In this document: piece by piece, positions 10,472 to 21,468 of the stretch | Position numbering within the stretch: position 1 is the first letter of the stretch | How the letters are laid out: every line of letters starts with the position of its first letter | Source of the DNA: Glaciozyma antarctica PI12 | Lineage: Eukaryota > Basidiomycota > Microbotryomycetes > Kriegeriales > Camptobasidiaceae | Direction: 5' to 3' | DNA length: 64,000 nucleotides | Assembly: GCA_002917775.1 (NCBI GenBank) | Contig: KZ627161.1 | Location: forward strand, 2,221,102 to 2,285,101 | Notes under the pieces: generated by a model | Database searches by the model: none | The model's input: the letters and a program-made list of their open reading frames with translations, nothing else | What the model was told of the DNA's origin: nothing | Position numbers and translations under genes: made by a program

Positions 10472-13240
10472 ATGTTCAAGTCGCACAAGAAGGACCCCAA
10501 GTCCGAGGGAGGAATCTTCAGGGAGGACGCCGATGAGCCCGGCACCTTCGACGCGCTCGCCGTGTCGAACGACAAGCTCGCCGTGCGTCCTTCCATTGAT
10601 TCTCGCTCCTCCGTACCCTGACATTATCTTGCCGCAGAACCCCCTCTCTGGAATCTCCCATGCGCGTCTCATGGAGATGGGAGAGGCGTTCGCCAGAGCC
10701 AAGGGCCTCGAGGAGTACCCGAGCGAGTTTCGCAAGGGAGCTCTCGTCGCACAGGACCCTACGGCGTTCGAAACTTTGACGCTGCTCGACCACGACGACA
10801 AGGTGTGTTTGCTTGGGGATTCGGGAAGTGGGGGGACGCTAACGAGTGGCGTAGCGCAGAACTTTCTCCGTCGCGAGATAACGCACAAATGGAGCCAGCC
10901 GAGGATCTTTTACTGGCAGACCGTCTGCTGCTCCGTCGCTGCTGCTGTTCAAGGAGTGCGCATCTTCAGCTCGCTCCCACAACGCGAGCTAACCCTCTTC
11001 GCAGATGGACGAGATCGTTATCAACGGAGGTGAGCGAGCGCACCGAACCTCCTCAGCTCCATCGCTGACTTTCTTCTTCCACCAGCTCTTATCTTCTGAC
11101 CCGACCAGTTTGGACTCCCTACGACCGCCACCGATGCCAACGGAATCAGCGCAGCTACGGCCGCCAGCAACCAGTGGTTGGTTGGCCTCATCACCGCAGC
11201 TCCCTACGTACGTTCCTCTCCTCCCTTCCTCCCTCTCGTACAAACTCGTCCTCATTATGTTTCTGCTCACAGCTCTGCTGCGCCGTCATCGGGTGTTGGC
11301 TCACCTCGCCGCTCAATTTCTACCTCGGCCGACGAGGGACCATCTTCCTTACCGCGACTCTCTCCTTTCTCACAGTCATCTGGTCCGCGTTAACGGACAA
11401 CTGGTGGCACCTGCTAATTGCCCGCTTCGCTCTCGGCTTCGGAATCGGTCCCAAGAGCGCCACGGTGCGTTTTTTCGAGGCGTTCGTCTCTTCGACGGTG
11501 GAAGAGCTGACGAGCTTCGCAGGTCCCTGTTTATGCTGCCGAGTGCGCTCCGGCAACGATCCGAGGAGCGTTGGTCATGCAATGGCAAGTGCGGACTGCG
11601 TTCGGGATCATGCTGGGAACAGTGGCGGATCTTGCATTCCTCAAGGTCGCCGACGTTCCAGGGAACGGTATCGTGAGTGGCGCTCGTCCGCTCGCATTGT
11701 TCGGGGCGCTGATCTCGCGTCCTTTTTTAACGATTAGACGGGACTGAACTGGCGACTCATGCTGGGCTCTGCGGCACTCCCTGCACTAGCTGTCATGGCG
11801 CAAGGTGAGCCTCGCTTCGCAAGATTTCCGAATCTCGCTCACACGTCCTGGCAGTATATTTCTGCCCCGAGAGTCCTCGCTGGTTGATCTCCAAGGGTCG
11901 CTACGCCGAAGCCTTCTCGGAACTCTGCCGTCTCCGCAATTCGAAGCTACAAGCGTGCGTTCCTGCGTCCCCCCCGAAGCGACCTCGCTGACCTTCGTTC
12001 TCCGCTTCGCAGTGCTCGCAATCTGATCTTCATCAACTGCCTTCTCGAGGAGGAGGCAGCCATCTCTACTGGTCGCAACCCCTTCGTCGAGCTCTTGAGC
12101 TCTTTGCCGTCGCCCGAAACAGGTGCGCCCACATGTCTTCAAGCGAGACCTCGCTGACCTCTCTTCGCAGGCGCGCTGGTCTCGCTTTCGGCATCCTCAT
12201 GTTTATGCAACAGTTCTGCGGTATCAATATTATCGCATACTACAGCTCGACCATCTTCTCCGCCTCTGAATTCTCCGACACGTCCGCGTTTGCTGCCTCG
12301 CTCGGGTTTGGCGCGCTCAACTTTGTCTTCGCTGGTCCTGGTGCGTTCAGCTGCCTGGTCCATGTCGTCAATATAAGCTAAATCTGCTCACGCACAGCGA
12401 TGATCACGATCGACACCTTCGGACGCCGATTCCTTCTCCTCACGACGTTCCCTCTCATGTCAATCTTCCTACTCATGACCGGCTGTGAGTCCCTCGTCCT
12501 TCCTCCTTCGCACGCGCTTACCGAGTTTCCACAGTCGCATTCTGGATCGAGGATCTGCAAACTCGTATCGCCATCGTCGCTCTAGGAATCTACCTCCACT
12601 GCATCTCCTGTCCGTCCTACCCTCCACTTCTCTCCTCGAAACTAACTCTCTATCCTCGCAGAATATCCTGGCGAAAGACCTGTTCCGGTGTGCAATCCCC
12701 TCACTCCCCCTCGCTCGCTCCCTCACTAACGAACGCGCGTGCAGTTCATCTACTCGGCAGAAGCCTTCCCACTCTACGTCCGAGACGTCGGCATGTCCTA
12801 CGCCACTGCCGTGTGCTGGTTCTTCAACTTTGTTCGTCCCTCCTCCCATCCTCCTCCCAGGTCCTCACTGTTCGAACGCAGGTCGTAGCCCTAACCTTCC
12901 CCCGCTTGCTCGGCGCCTTTAAGCCACAGGGAGCGTTCGGGTGGTACGCTGCCTGGTGCATGATAGGATGGACCCGTATCCTCCTCTTTTTCCCTGAGAC
13001 TAAAGAGCTCACGCTCGAAGAACTCGATCAAGTACGTCCCTCCTCTCCTCTTTCGGTGCGCTCGCTGAGATGAAGCAGGTGTTCTCGGTGCCGACGGGGG
13101 AGCATGCGAGGTACCAGATTAGGCAGGTGCCCTGGTTTGTGGGGAAGTATTTGTTGAGGAAGGATATGGGGGTGCAGGAGAAGCTTTTTAAGTGGGAGAA
13201 GAGGGAGGAGGGGGAGAAGGTGCCGACGACGTTTGCGTGA
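10472..13240 (+). CDS. MFS sugar/polyol transporter
   Basis: A 12-TM sugar:proton symporter or facilitator in the plasma membrane. The start ATG at 10472 begins MFKSHKKDPK, a soluble N-terminus. At least ten short introns split the gene. Family signatures in order: the TM1 region with MDEIVINGA (about 11005), the TM2-3 loop NFYLGRRGTIF (about 11325), the helix-4 run ALGFGIGPKSATVPVYAAE, the TM6 end PESPRWLISKGR (about 11870), TM7 QQFCGINIIAYYSSTIF (about 12210), the TM8-9 loop DTFGRRFLLL (about 12415), and the end of TM12 FFPETKELTLEEL (about 12990). The long cytosolic N-terminus before TM1 and the C-terminal tail are typical of basidiomycete members of this group. The substrate cannot be assigned from sequence alone. 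Stop TGA at 13238-13240. Confidence 0.93.
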
Positions 13241-13424
13241 GGACGATGGAGCAGAAGGTTGTGCTGTAAAAGACCTTCTGGGAGAAGTGAAGAGCGAGAG
13301 AGTCAGAGAGCGAGGGAGCGAGTCGAGCAGCGAGCGAACGGAGAGGGAACGAGCGGAGACAATCTCTTTCTCTCCGACGACGACGATGTGGTAAAAGGCA
13401 ATGCGCAATGGGTTGTTCAACGAA

Positions 13425-13439
13425 GGGGGGGGGGGGGGG
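13425..13439. repeat. G15 homopolymer
   Basis: A run of 15 G in the space between the transporter stop and the convergent gene at 13500. It is the longest mononucleotide run in the window outside the assembly gap and is prone to slippage and sequencing error. Confidence 0.9.
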
Positions 13440-13499
13440 TACGAGTGAAAGGGGAGAGATAAATAAAGTCACTCGTGCGCGTGTCCTTGACGACGCGAC

Positions 13500-14255
13500 T
13501 TACGCCCTTCCCGAGCGAGTGGTGGGGAGGCGAGAGGTGCTCGCAACGCCGCCAACCAACGAGGGCTCGTACTCGGATTCTACAACGAAGAGCAGAGTCA
13601 GCTTGGTCGAACGCAGTGAGGAGGAGAAGGACTCGCCGGCATCAATCGCGCTCTGAACGTCGAGACCTCCGACGCGGCCACAGAGGCTCGTCAAGTCGTC
13701 GTCCCCCTCCTCGGCCTTGATGAGAACGTCCTCGTTCTTGCGCGCACTCCTCCTCAACCCCCTCCCAAGCGCCTCAAGCACATTCCTCCTCAACTTCGCG
13801 TGAGACTCGCTCTCCGTCACCTCCCCATCCGGCGTCGGCGAACTCGCGTGCCTGTGCTTCCTCGGCGCTCCAGGAGCCTTCTTCCCCTTCGTCTTGGGGG
13901 TAGGAAGGACCTTGGCAGCCTTGCGCGGCGTCTCGTCCTCCTCCTCCTCCTCGATATCGTCCGCCTCCCTAACGCGCTTCTGGATCCTCCCGACGCGAGG
14001 GAAGTACGACCTCGCTCCCTCCGTGCGCGTGACCCACGTCTCCTCTCCCGCGCGGCAAAGCTGGACGCTCTGCTGCATCCCGGAGGCGGAGAGGCGTTCG
14101 ATGGCGGCGAGGACTTCGATAGGGTGTCCGTCGCGCGCGGTGGGGGTGGCGTTGAGGAGGGAGGAGACTTCGCGACGGAAGAGGAGCGTCATCGGGTCCG
14201 CGGTGGGGGCGGCGGCGACGGCGAGGGAGGAGGCCTTCTTGGACTTGGGAGGCAT
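13500..14255 (-). CDS. Hypothetical Lys/Arg-rich, probably nuclear protein
   Basis: ATG at 14255, stop at 13500. An open frame of about 250 codons with genome-like codon use, but no domain I recognise. It has a low-complexity N-terminus (MPPKSKKASS), an acidic patch IEEEEEDE (around residue 100), then basic clusters KTKGKKAPGAPRKHRH and SARKNEDVLIKAEEGDDD, a pattern seen in chromatin- or nucleolus-associated proteins. The last ~30 codons probably contain a 53-nt intron: a GTCCTT donor after DAGE, a GCTGAC branch point and a TTGTAG acceptor, restoring SEYEPSLVGG. Without the splice the frame stays open, so the ORF alone does not decide. It is convergent with the sugar transporter (260 bp apart). 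Confidence 0.65.
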   Translation of the reverse strand: MPPKSKKASSLAVAAAPTADPMTLLFRREVSSLLNATPTARDGHPIEVLAAIERLSASGMQQSVQLCRAGEETWVTRTEGARSYFPRVGRIQKRVREADDIEEEEEDETPRKAAKVLPTPKTKGKKAPGAPRKHRHASSPTPDGEVTESESHAKLRRNVLEALGRGLRRSARKNEDVLIKAEEGDDDLTSLCGRVGGLDVQSAIDAGESFSSSLRSTKLTLLFVVESEYEPSLVGGVASTSRLPTTRSGRA

Positions 14256-15321
14256 GGTGGCGGGCGGTTTGAGTTCGTGCGTGGGGATTGGGGGGGATGG
14301 CGTTCGTTGGAGAAGGGGAAGGAAATACGGTGGTCGGCGTGGGCGAGGGCGGTCGAAGGGGGAGGCTGGCGGTGGTCTGAGGGTCGATGAAGCTGGGGAG
14401 GTGAATGGACGAAGGGAAAGCGACTCGGACCCAGCAGAATGTGATAGATTTAGTTTGAATTCCCTTCGAACTTTAGCAGTGCAGATTGATCAAGCAGTTG
14501 GAGGGGGCTGGCAGGAACAGCGACAAAAAAAAAGAGAAGTCGACGCGAAGAGTCGATCGCAAAGTAGCGCGCCTGAGAATGTCTCAGCTGGGCTCCAAAC
14601 GACCAGCCATCTCTTCAATTCGGGAAATCGCGCTGTGCTTCGAATGAGTTGATAGACTGTAGAAGACGGTACGGGAACGAAATGACGAGTGAGAGGATAC
14701 ACCAAGTCGAGACGTGCAGAGAGGAGCGCGTCGAACTCGCGCCAAAACATGCTCGCTCGTCGACGTCGACGGGGTGTTACTCCGCTTGCAAGGCAGTGCA
14801 CGACCTATGAATACTGCAGTATACCTGAACATCCAAGCTCTGGGACGAAGAGAGAGCCAAGAGGCCGAAAAGATGCGACGGGATCACCATCTGAGCTTCG
14901 AGATCGACCTCAAACGCGCGTACCAGGTGCCCTCACGCGTACCGACGTTCCCAGGAGCAGTTTCAAGAAAGGAGCACGTACCCCATTCTCCAACGAAAGC
15001 TGCAATGCAATATTCCACTGCCAGAGTTGGCCAGAGCAACGCGAGTTCGCGACCCTCCCCCCGACCGCTCCTCCCCTTTCCTACTCGCGCTCCAGCACTT
15101 GAAGCCGAATCCAGATCTTCAAAATATAGCGCTGCTCCATCTTCCCAGTCCAGCCGGTCGATCCGCCAGCCTCGCTGCTCGAAGCTCGACTAGCTCGCCC
15201 GCCGACCCTCGCTGACCCTCCGAACGACTCATTCTCCTTCGCCAAAGCTCCTGCACCCACCAACACCATCAGCTTCCTCCCATCCACGTCCCACGCCCCG
15301 ATACGCACCTCCAAAACGCTC
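14256..15321. other. Intergenic, ~1.07 kb
   Basis: Nothing recognisable. An 82-codon minus-strand frame starts at an ATG at 14832 and overlapping plus-strand frames exist, but none shows a domain, signal peptide or splice pattern that stands out. It includes the promoter of the gene ending at 13500 and the 3' flank of the molybdopterin synthase gene. Confidence 0.5.
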
Positions 15322-16074
15322 TCAGCACTCGTTATTCTCCTTCCAAACCCCCTCCCTCCTCCTCCCTCCCTTCCCTTCCACCCCCTCTCCATCCCTCCCC
15401 ACAAACCCCGTTCCATCCTCATACCACTCCCTCTTCCACACTTGTACCCTCTCCTTCACTTGCTCCAACATCCATTCGCACGCTATGAAGGCTTCGCGGC
15501 GGTGAGGGGAGGTAGCGATGATCACCAGGGACGGGGTGAGAGGAGGGGAGGGGCCGAGGAGGTGGTGGATCGTTAGGGATGTTAAGGAGATTTTCGGAGT
15601 GCTGCTGGTCGAATCGGGGGTGCTGTCGTTGGAGTGGGAGGAGTCGGAGGAGGGAGCGGGGTGAGAGTGGTCAAAGCAGTGTGTCGTCCGAGGGACTACA
15701 GCAGGGAGTTCCCTCGCCTCAAGAAGGATAGAATGAATCGTCTTGATCGCCAAAGGCGCGTAGCTCTCGTACTCGAGGTGCGTGACCCTCTTGCCTGCGC
15801 CGTTGGTTCAGCTCCCTCCCTCCCTCCCTCCTTCAAGAGCCGAGACGAGCGTACCCTGGAATTCATCCCTCGTGTAGCCTACCTAGGTCGCGAGAGAGGT
15901 CAGCCCTGAGAGAGGGAGCGGCAGGAGAGCACGCACGAACGAGACGACCGCGCCGGCTTTGGTGCTTCGGACGCTCGCTTCGATCGCGGCGGGGTCGAGA
16001 GGGGCGTAAGTGAGGACGCCGACGTCGCCGTGGATCGTGGTCGTCGTGGTGGTGGTGGGAGGAGGGAGCGACAT
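15322..16074 (-). CDS. MOCS2B: Molybdopterin synthase catalytic (large) subunit, MoaE/MOCS2B
   Basis: Converts cyclic pyranopterin monophosphate to molybdopterin with sulphur from the small subunit's C-terminal thiocarboxylate; needed for nitrate reductase, xanthine dehydrogenase and sulfite oxidase. ATG at 16074. Exon 1 ends at GAVVSF, exon 2 is a tiny VGYTRDEFQ segment (splice sites plainly visible), and exon 3 begins KRVTHLEYESYAPLAIK, the family core. Later come TSLTIHHLLGPSPPLTPSLVI, HRREAFIACEWMLEQVK and VWKREWYEDG, which carries the conserved lysine of the active site. Between the beta strands there is a serine-rich insertion of about 30 residues absent from bacterial MoaE, and the C-terminus has a Gly/Arg-rich insertion before WKEN. 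Stop at 15322. No partner small-subunit gene is seen in the window. Confidence 0.9.
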
Positions 16075-16460
16075 GGCAGAGGGAGAGTTGCGGCGGGACG
16101 GTTCTCTCAAGGGTGTGGCCGACGCGGTTGGGTCACGTCTCTACGAGCACACGGGGCACGAAAGCAAGTAGACAGCAGCAGCACAACAAGGTCGGAGCAG
16201 CGAGCAGAGGAGTCCCAGAACGATCCAGCAACACACCCGAAGAAGATCCTGCTCCTGCCTGCAACTCGCCCCCCAGAACGCCCCCATTGATCCATAAACC
16301 GTGGTTTGCAGAACAGCGTAGCATAAGCAGCGACCGCGAACATCGAGCCCCTCCTCGCAGAGAGACCCATCCCCCGACCCTGCTCCCCCACTCCGACTTC
16401 TCAATACACCCTCCGCTCCCTCATCATCGACTTCGACTAGTCCATTCCAGAAGAGCACAT

Positions 16461-17444
16461 CTACTTCTTCTTGGCGGCCTCCTCGTCGTCCTTCTTCTTC
16501 TGGCGCTCGGCGCGCACTCCAACGTAGCGACCATCCGAGCGGGCCATGCGGAGAGCGGTGAAAGCCTTGACCTCGCGCTCGGCGGCAGTGATGGCGCGGG
16601 GAGCCTCGAGGGTGGTGCCGGAAGGGATGGGGAAGGTGGCGGAGAGGGTGCGGAGGCTCTCGACGTTGACGTTGGCGTCCTGTAAGGGGAGAAAAAACCG
16701 TCAGCCGTCGGCCCTCCCATTCAAAGTCTCCCTCCCGTCTCCGTTCCCCTCCGACGACGATGCAACGCGACTCACGGCGGTATCTCCAGCCTTGACCTTT
16801 CCAGCCTTGCGGGGGAAGACCACAAGGCGGGCCTTGTAGGCGGCCAAACGCTCAGTGTTGATCTTGAGTCCCTCCTCGCTCTTGTTCCTCCTGCGGTGGT
16901 CGACGGGGATGCCGATGCTGAGGGCCTCCTTGCGGCGGATTCCTGCAGCCTTGAGCTCCTCGAAGGTGAAGCCACGTCCCGAGCGGAGCTTGGTGTTGTA
17001 GCGCTTCGTGGGGCAACGGACGGCGGGGCGGAGGAGCTCAGTGGGCCTGGCGAGAGGAGATTCGTTGAGAGAGAGGGTGGGAAGGGGTAGGATGGGCGGG
17101 TAGGCGAGGTGGGAGAGGGGCAGAGACGAAAATTGGTGAGCAGGACTTCGTCGTCGTCGACGCGAGCGTGAACGCACCTGAGTCCAGCCTTGACGGCCTT
17201 GGCCTGGCGAGCAGAGCGGCGAGAGTGCTTCTTGCCGGGCTGGTCGAACCAGGTCTTCACGCGGGACTGCCAGTCCTTGCGGAAATGGTTGCGGTGGAGG
17301 ACGTTGCTGCACAGAGCGAGCAGAGTTAGCTGTCTCCTCCTCCCTTCCCCTTCAGACCGAGCAGGACGAACTTGGCGCGGAATCCCCTGTACGATACGCA
17401 AGGTCAGCAGGGCTCCTCCAGCACAGCAGGGCATCAACTCACAT
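16461..17444 (-). CDS. RPL13: 60S ribosomal protein eL13
   Basis: Large-subunit ribosomal protein. The spliced product begins [18 protein letters not shown] and continues [51 protein letters not shown] and [13 protein letters not shown], and ends ...[10 protein letters not shown]; these are the eL13 landmarks. The start codon is itself split: exon 1 ends with AT (17443), the intron starts GTGAGT, and exon 2 supplies the G (then GGATTCCGCGCCAA). Exon 2 is only about 15 nt, followed by another intron and the main coding exons. Stop TAG at 16461-16463. Several introns of 60-130 nt. The tiny exon and split ATG make this gene easy to mis-annotate. No box C/D snoRNA was evident in the two introns I inspected. 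Confidence 0.95.
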
Positions 17445-18048
17445 TGCTGTGGAAGATGGAAGTGAGTCGACGAGGATCAAAGTTCCCTTGGTGAGGAGGA
17501 AAACTGTGCGATCGCGTCCGAGAGCCCCAACTTTCGAATTCGAAACTCGATTCACCCCAACTTTCTTCTTCTCCTTTTTTCTCCTTTCTCCTTCGTTTTT
17601 CGGGGCCAGGAGAGGGTGAATGAGTACACCCATAGCTACTTTCCAGGTCGCGCGCTTGAATCAACTCTAACGATCCAGCCGTCGCCGAGTTCGAACGCTT
17701 CTCCTCGAGCCTCGCTTTCGCTCTCGAACCTCCGCAACAGGTTTACTAGCCTCTCCTAGCAGTAGCTACGGTCAGGGTAAATTATTGGAGCTTCCTGCAG
17801 CCGATCCCGCCTCTGAATCCTCGTCTGAGTCACCTTTCGCTCCACCTGCTTCTCACCCTCGTTCCTTCGCTGCTCCTTTTCAGAGCTCTCATTCGCTCAA
17901 AGCGACTTCTCCGCGCTCATCCAGACCATACGACGAGTCTTCAAGCGAGATTGGCTGTGTCCACCCCAATTCAGCTCCTGAATCTCTCAAGACTGCCTCT
18001 CCCGCTTCCCACGCAACGGCAACGTCCCAATAATTACGCCACCCACGC
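17445..18048. other. Intergenic, promoter region of RPL13
   Basis: About 600 bp with no supported gene. Immediately upstream of the RPL13 start (17450-17660) are stretches of TTTCTTCTTCTCC-type pyrimidine tracts, typical of ribosomal protein gene promoters and leaders in fungi. An 82-codon frame (17785-18033, +) is not supported. Confidence 0.5.
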
Positions 18049-18591
18049 CTACAACATCCCCGCCAGCATCCCCACCCCAGCCAGTACCACCCCTGCCTTC
18101 CCACCCGCTCGTCCCGCTCCACTGCTCCCCGTAATCGTCGGCAACGCCGTGCTCTGCGCGAGCGTACTCCCACTCGTCGTCGTTATCGTCGCAACCAACG
18201 TGTTCTCCGCGCTCGACGTCGCAGCGAAAGTGGTGTCCAGCTCCAGCTCGCTCCCCAACGCCGTCTCTTCGACCGCACTAGGGCTCCCAGTCTCCACGCT
18301 CTCCGGCGCCATCGTAATCGTGCTGCTCCCCTCCACCCCCTCCGTCGTCGGCGTAGCACTCGGCAAGAACAAAGGACTATAAGTCTCCGTCCCGACGTAC
18401 GCCGGACACCCCGGCACAGTCGTCTTGGGCGGGGCGCGACCCCCGCCGCAATCGAGGAAGATGCACAATTCACCGGTACCGGGGACGGCCCAGATGAGGG
18501 AAGAGCCGGAGATGGAGGAGGTGCAGCCGGCGAGGTCGGTGCGGGCGAGAGTGAGGGGGAGGAGGAGAAGGGGGAGGATGAGGGAGAGCAT
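18049..18591 (-). CDS. Secreted, probably GPI-anchored, Ser/Thr-rich cell-wall protein
   Basis: Intron-free frame of 180 codons, ATG at 18591, stop at 18049-18051. Residues 1-16 (MLSLILPLLLLPLTLA) are a clear signal peptide. The mature part starts with a small domain bearing four cysteines (GCTSS, ELCIFLDCGGG, PGCPAYVG), then a ~90-residue Ser/Thr/Ala-rich stalk that would be heavily O-mannosylated. The protein ends with a small-residue omega site (SSGAGRAGG) and a hydrophobic tail (VVLAGVGMLAGML), the layout of a GPI anchor signal. The family is not recognised; four cysteines are too few for a CFEM domain. It lies next to the chitinase pair, consistent with a cell-wall context but without proof of a link. 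Confidence 0.8.
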   Translation of the reverse strand: MLSLILPLLLLPLTLARTDLAGCTSSISGSSLIWAVPGTGELCIFLDCGGGRAPPKTTVPGCPAYVGTETYSPLFLPSATPTTEGVEGSSTITMAPESVETGSPSAVEETALGSELELDTTFAATSSAENTLVATITTTSGSTLAQSTALPTITGSSGAGRAGGKAGVVLAGVGMLAGML

Positions 18592-18929
18592 CTGGTGAGG
18601 AGGTTAGGAGGCGTGCCTGTTGGACGGTAGGGAGGGACGTACGGCGGGGTTCTGGGTGGTGACGAGTAGAGTTGGGGAGCGGAGGGAGCGGGATCGCGCG
18701 CAGGGGAGGAGGGAGAGGAAGAGGAGGTCGAAGAACAAAAGGAGAGAAGCTTGGTTCGCGCCAAACCGCGTTCAGGCCCATAAATAGTCTTCCGTTTCTT
18801 CGAAGGAGACGCGCAAAGGGAACGGAGAAGGCGTTATTATAAGCAGCGCAGGAAGCTGCTGCAAAAGCTCAACACGGCGCGGAGAGCAACGCGAAGAAAA
18901 TGGCTAGCAAGTCCGAGGAGATGAAGAGC
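18592..18929. other. Intergenic, between the GPI protein and chitinase A
   Basis: About 340 bp holding the promoter of the GPI protein and the 3' flank of chitinase A. No gene is supported. Confidence 0.5.
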
Positions 18930-21468
18930 TCAATTCCAGACCGTGTTCACGAACCCACTCGGCTGATGGGGATACTGCCACAACATCAACCCCCCGCTCC
19001 ATCCCTTCGTTTTCGCCTGAGCAACACAGGTACGAAGGAGCGCCGTCGACATGTACCCATTCACAGCGTCCGAGGGGATCGCAGGCTTGCCGATGATGAG
19101 CTTGTTGAGGGGTACGCCGCTCGCGGCTGCAATTTTTCGTTAGCTAGGAGAGCGAGAAAAGGGGGGAGTGAACGTACCGATCTCGAAGAGAGATGCGTGC
19201 TGGAAGACGGTAGAGCGGTTGAGGAGGGACTCGCAGGTCGTGTATTCGTTCTCGCCTTGGTTATCTGAGGTTGCTGTGAGTGTTTGGGGGAGGAGCAGGC
19301 GGGAGAGCGACGTACAGAACTGGAGATTGTAATAGTCGATGTACTTGCCGACAGCGCTGTCGACGGCCAAGTAGGCTCCGTTGGGGTACGCTCCTGGCTG
19401 ATCGGTGAACCACGGAGCGACGGGAGCATGCGTGACTGCAACGAGGAGCGGGTCAGAATTCGAACGACCCAGAGCGAGCACAAACGGCTGAACGTACTAA
19501 TATAGGGCGGAGGAAGCCTCGCGCGAAGCTGCCGAGTGTAGGGAATGAGCCAAGCCTCTGCTTTCCCGCTGTTCATGGCGGCAAAATCTTCGTAATCAAT
19601 GTCCACCCCGTCCTGCAGAACCTGAAGCGTCAGTCGCGGCCTCAGGACGCGAGGAAGGAACGCACGAGTCCGTATTTGATCGTCCAGTCGGCGAGCCAGT
19701 TAGCAGCGAAGATGGGATCGTAACCAGATGTGGTAGGAGTATCTGTTCGCGCAAGACGTTAGCGAATACCAGCGAATCGCAAGCGTCAACGCACCAGTGG
19801 CTCCGAAGGCGGCGACGAGGAGTTTGATGCCGGCATTCTTGTAATCCGTCCTCACAGCGGCGCGCTGAGTGTTGGTGAGCCACTCCCATCCGAGCGCCAT
19901 ATCCGCTGCTCCAGTCATCAGATGGCTTCGCAAGCGAGGTCGTCAGCGAGCTTCTTGGCGAGAGACGGCGCGAGACGCACAAGGAGAGAATGAACGTGTT
20001 GAAGCCTGCGAGGCTCGACGAAGGTGGAGGGGAGCCGTTGGGAAGCCAAAGATCACTGTAATGCAAGTTAGCAGCAGCTCGGAGAGAGCGAGATGAGAGC
20101 ACGCACGAGTAGATGGCGAATTTTGGAGAGCTTGCTCCCGTCGAGACTGGAAGAGCAGTTCCGCTCGCAATCGTCGAAGTGCCGAGCGCGGTCGGAAAGG
20201 CAGTCGTAGTAGGAGGGTTTGAGGTAGTGGGAGCAACGCTGGTAGTAACCACCGCGCCACCGCAAGATGGTGCCGAGGATCCTGCGCAGCTACCAAATCC
20301 TGCACCGCTCTCAATCAGCTCGGAATCAAAAGCTTGCGAAGCGAAAGACGTACCAGGCTGGCAACCAGTACCGCAGAAAGCCGTCGTCGTTCCGCAGTAG
20401 CCGTATTGCGAGCAGCATCCCGTTGCGCATCTGCTCGCTTCCGTCAGTCAATCTCGGAGATTTGGAGTCGAGGAATCCAACACACCTCGTTCCAGAAGCT
20501 CCACCACACTGTCCGCCAGCGGTATCGACAGGAAGCGAGCAGTACGCGCTGCTAGCTGAAGAGGTTGAGGGTTGGGTGGAGGTGGTGGAAGTCGAGGACG
20601 AGGTCGGCGGGCGAGTTGTTGTGGGGACGATGCTCGTTGTGGTGGTGGCGGTGATTCCGGTTGAAGAGGAAGTGCTTGTGAGCGTAGTAGATAATCGGCT
20701 TGTTGTGCTGGTGGTGACGAGAGAGGTGCGAGACGTGGTTGCGACAAGGGTTGAAGTTCGCGTAGTTGTGGCGAAAGTCGAGGTAGAAGATGCTGTGGTG
20801 GGGAGAGAGGAGGTGGAGAGAGTCGAAGAAGAGGTGGAGAGGATTGAGGAGGAGGTGGAGAGGGTCGAGGAGGAGGGAGGGAGGGAGGAGGTGCTCGGGA
20901 GCGAGGTGGTGGGAGCGACGGGAGTACTGCTGCTGACGGGATACGTAATGACGCCCCTGCCCGAGGTCGTAGAGTAGGTGGCAACTCCCCGACCTGAGCG
21001 CGTCGTCGAGGTAGCTGTGGGCGCGGTCGTCACCCTGTCCGCTTCGCAAATGAGACCGTCCTTGTCCGTGCACGTTCCAAAGGCTGCATCCACCCCATTA
21101 GTTTCGCCTCCACTCTTGCGGTAAAGGAGTGTACGAACCAGCCTGGCATCGTGCACCACAAAACGCGTCCGTCGTCCCGCAGACGCCTTGTAAGCTGCAG
21201 CAGAATCCAGCCTCAGCGTCGCAGCTGTCCGGAAAAAGAGTCAGCGACGTCGACGGCGAAAGGAGAAATGTACGCACCGGGTCTTGCTCCTCGAGCCACA
21301 TCTGTTGTTCACAGGGTCGATGGGCAGAGCGCAATTCGCCGAAGCCTGCCTACGAAGCAGCCTGTGGTCTCGGGAGGGACTGAACTGCGACGTGCCGAGG
21401 TGAGCCTGCGCCGAGCTCAGAGTGGCGGTGAAGGAGATGGCGGCGAGGTGGAAGAGGGAGAGCTTCAT
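18930..21468 (-). CDS. Secreted GH18 chitinase with chitin-binding modules (copy A)
   Basis: Hydrolyses chitin beta-1,4 bonds at the cell wall or outside the cell. ATG at 21468 starts a signal peptide (MKLSLFHLAAISFTATLSSA). Two hevein-like Cys-rich modules follow: the first around 21180-21350 (CCSLQGVCGTTDAFCG), the second around 20290-20540 (CGGASGTRC, CCSQYGYCGTTTAFC). They are separated by a ~120-residue Ser/Thr linker. The catalytic domain is interrupted by several ~50-70-nt introns: LWLPNGSPPPSSSLAGFN, MALGWEWLT, then WTIKYGL joined across an intron to DGVDIDYEDF (about 19600), the GH18 DxxDxDxE signature with catalytic Glu. WSGGLMLWQYP and FVNTVWN end the protein at a TGA (18930-18932). 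It is a close paralogue of the gene at 22394-25230. Confidence 0.92.
20560..20985 (-). repeat. Low-complexity Ser/Thr linker coding tract in chitinase A
   Basis: Codes for runs such as STLSTSSSILSTSSSTLSTSS, shortened here as repeated STLSTSS units, with near-repeats of GGTGGAGAGG on the plus strand at about 20810-20880. It is an imperfect microsatellite-like tract joining the two chitin-binding modules and is expected to be O-glycosylated and length-variable. Confidence 0.8.

Noticed and set aside
13259-13462. Short plus-strand frames rich in Arg/Glu/Gly after the transporter
   Set aside because: Purine-rich 3' UTR sequence and the G15 run give open frames by composition only.
20560-20985. 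CRISPR-like or satellite array
   Set aside because: The repetition is the coding of Ser/Thr repeats in a chitinase linker; there are no unique spacers and no regular direct repeats.
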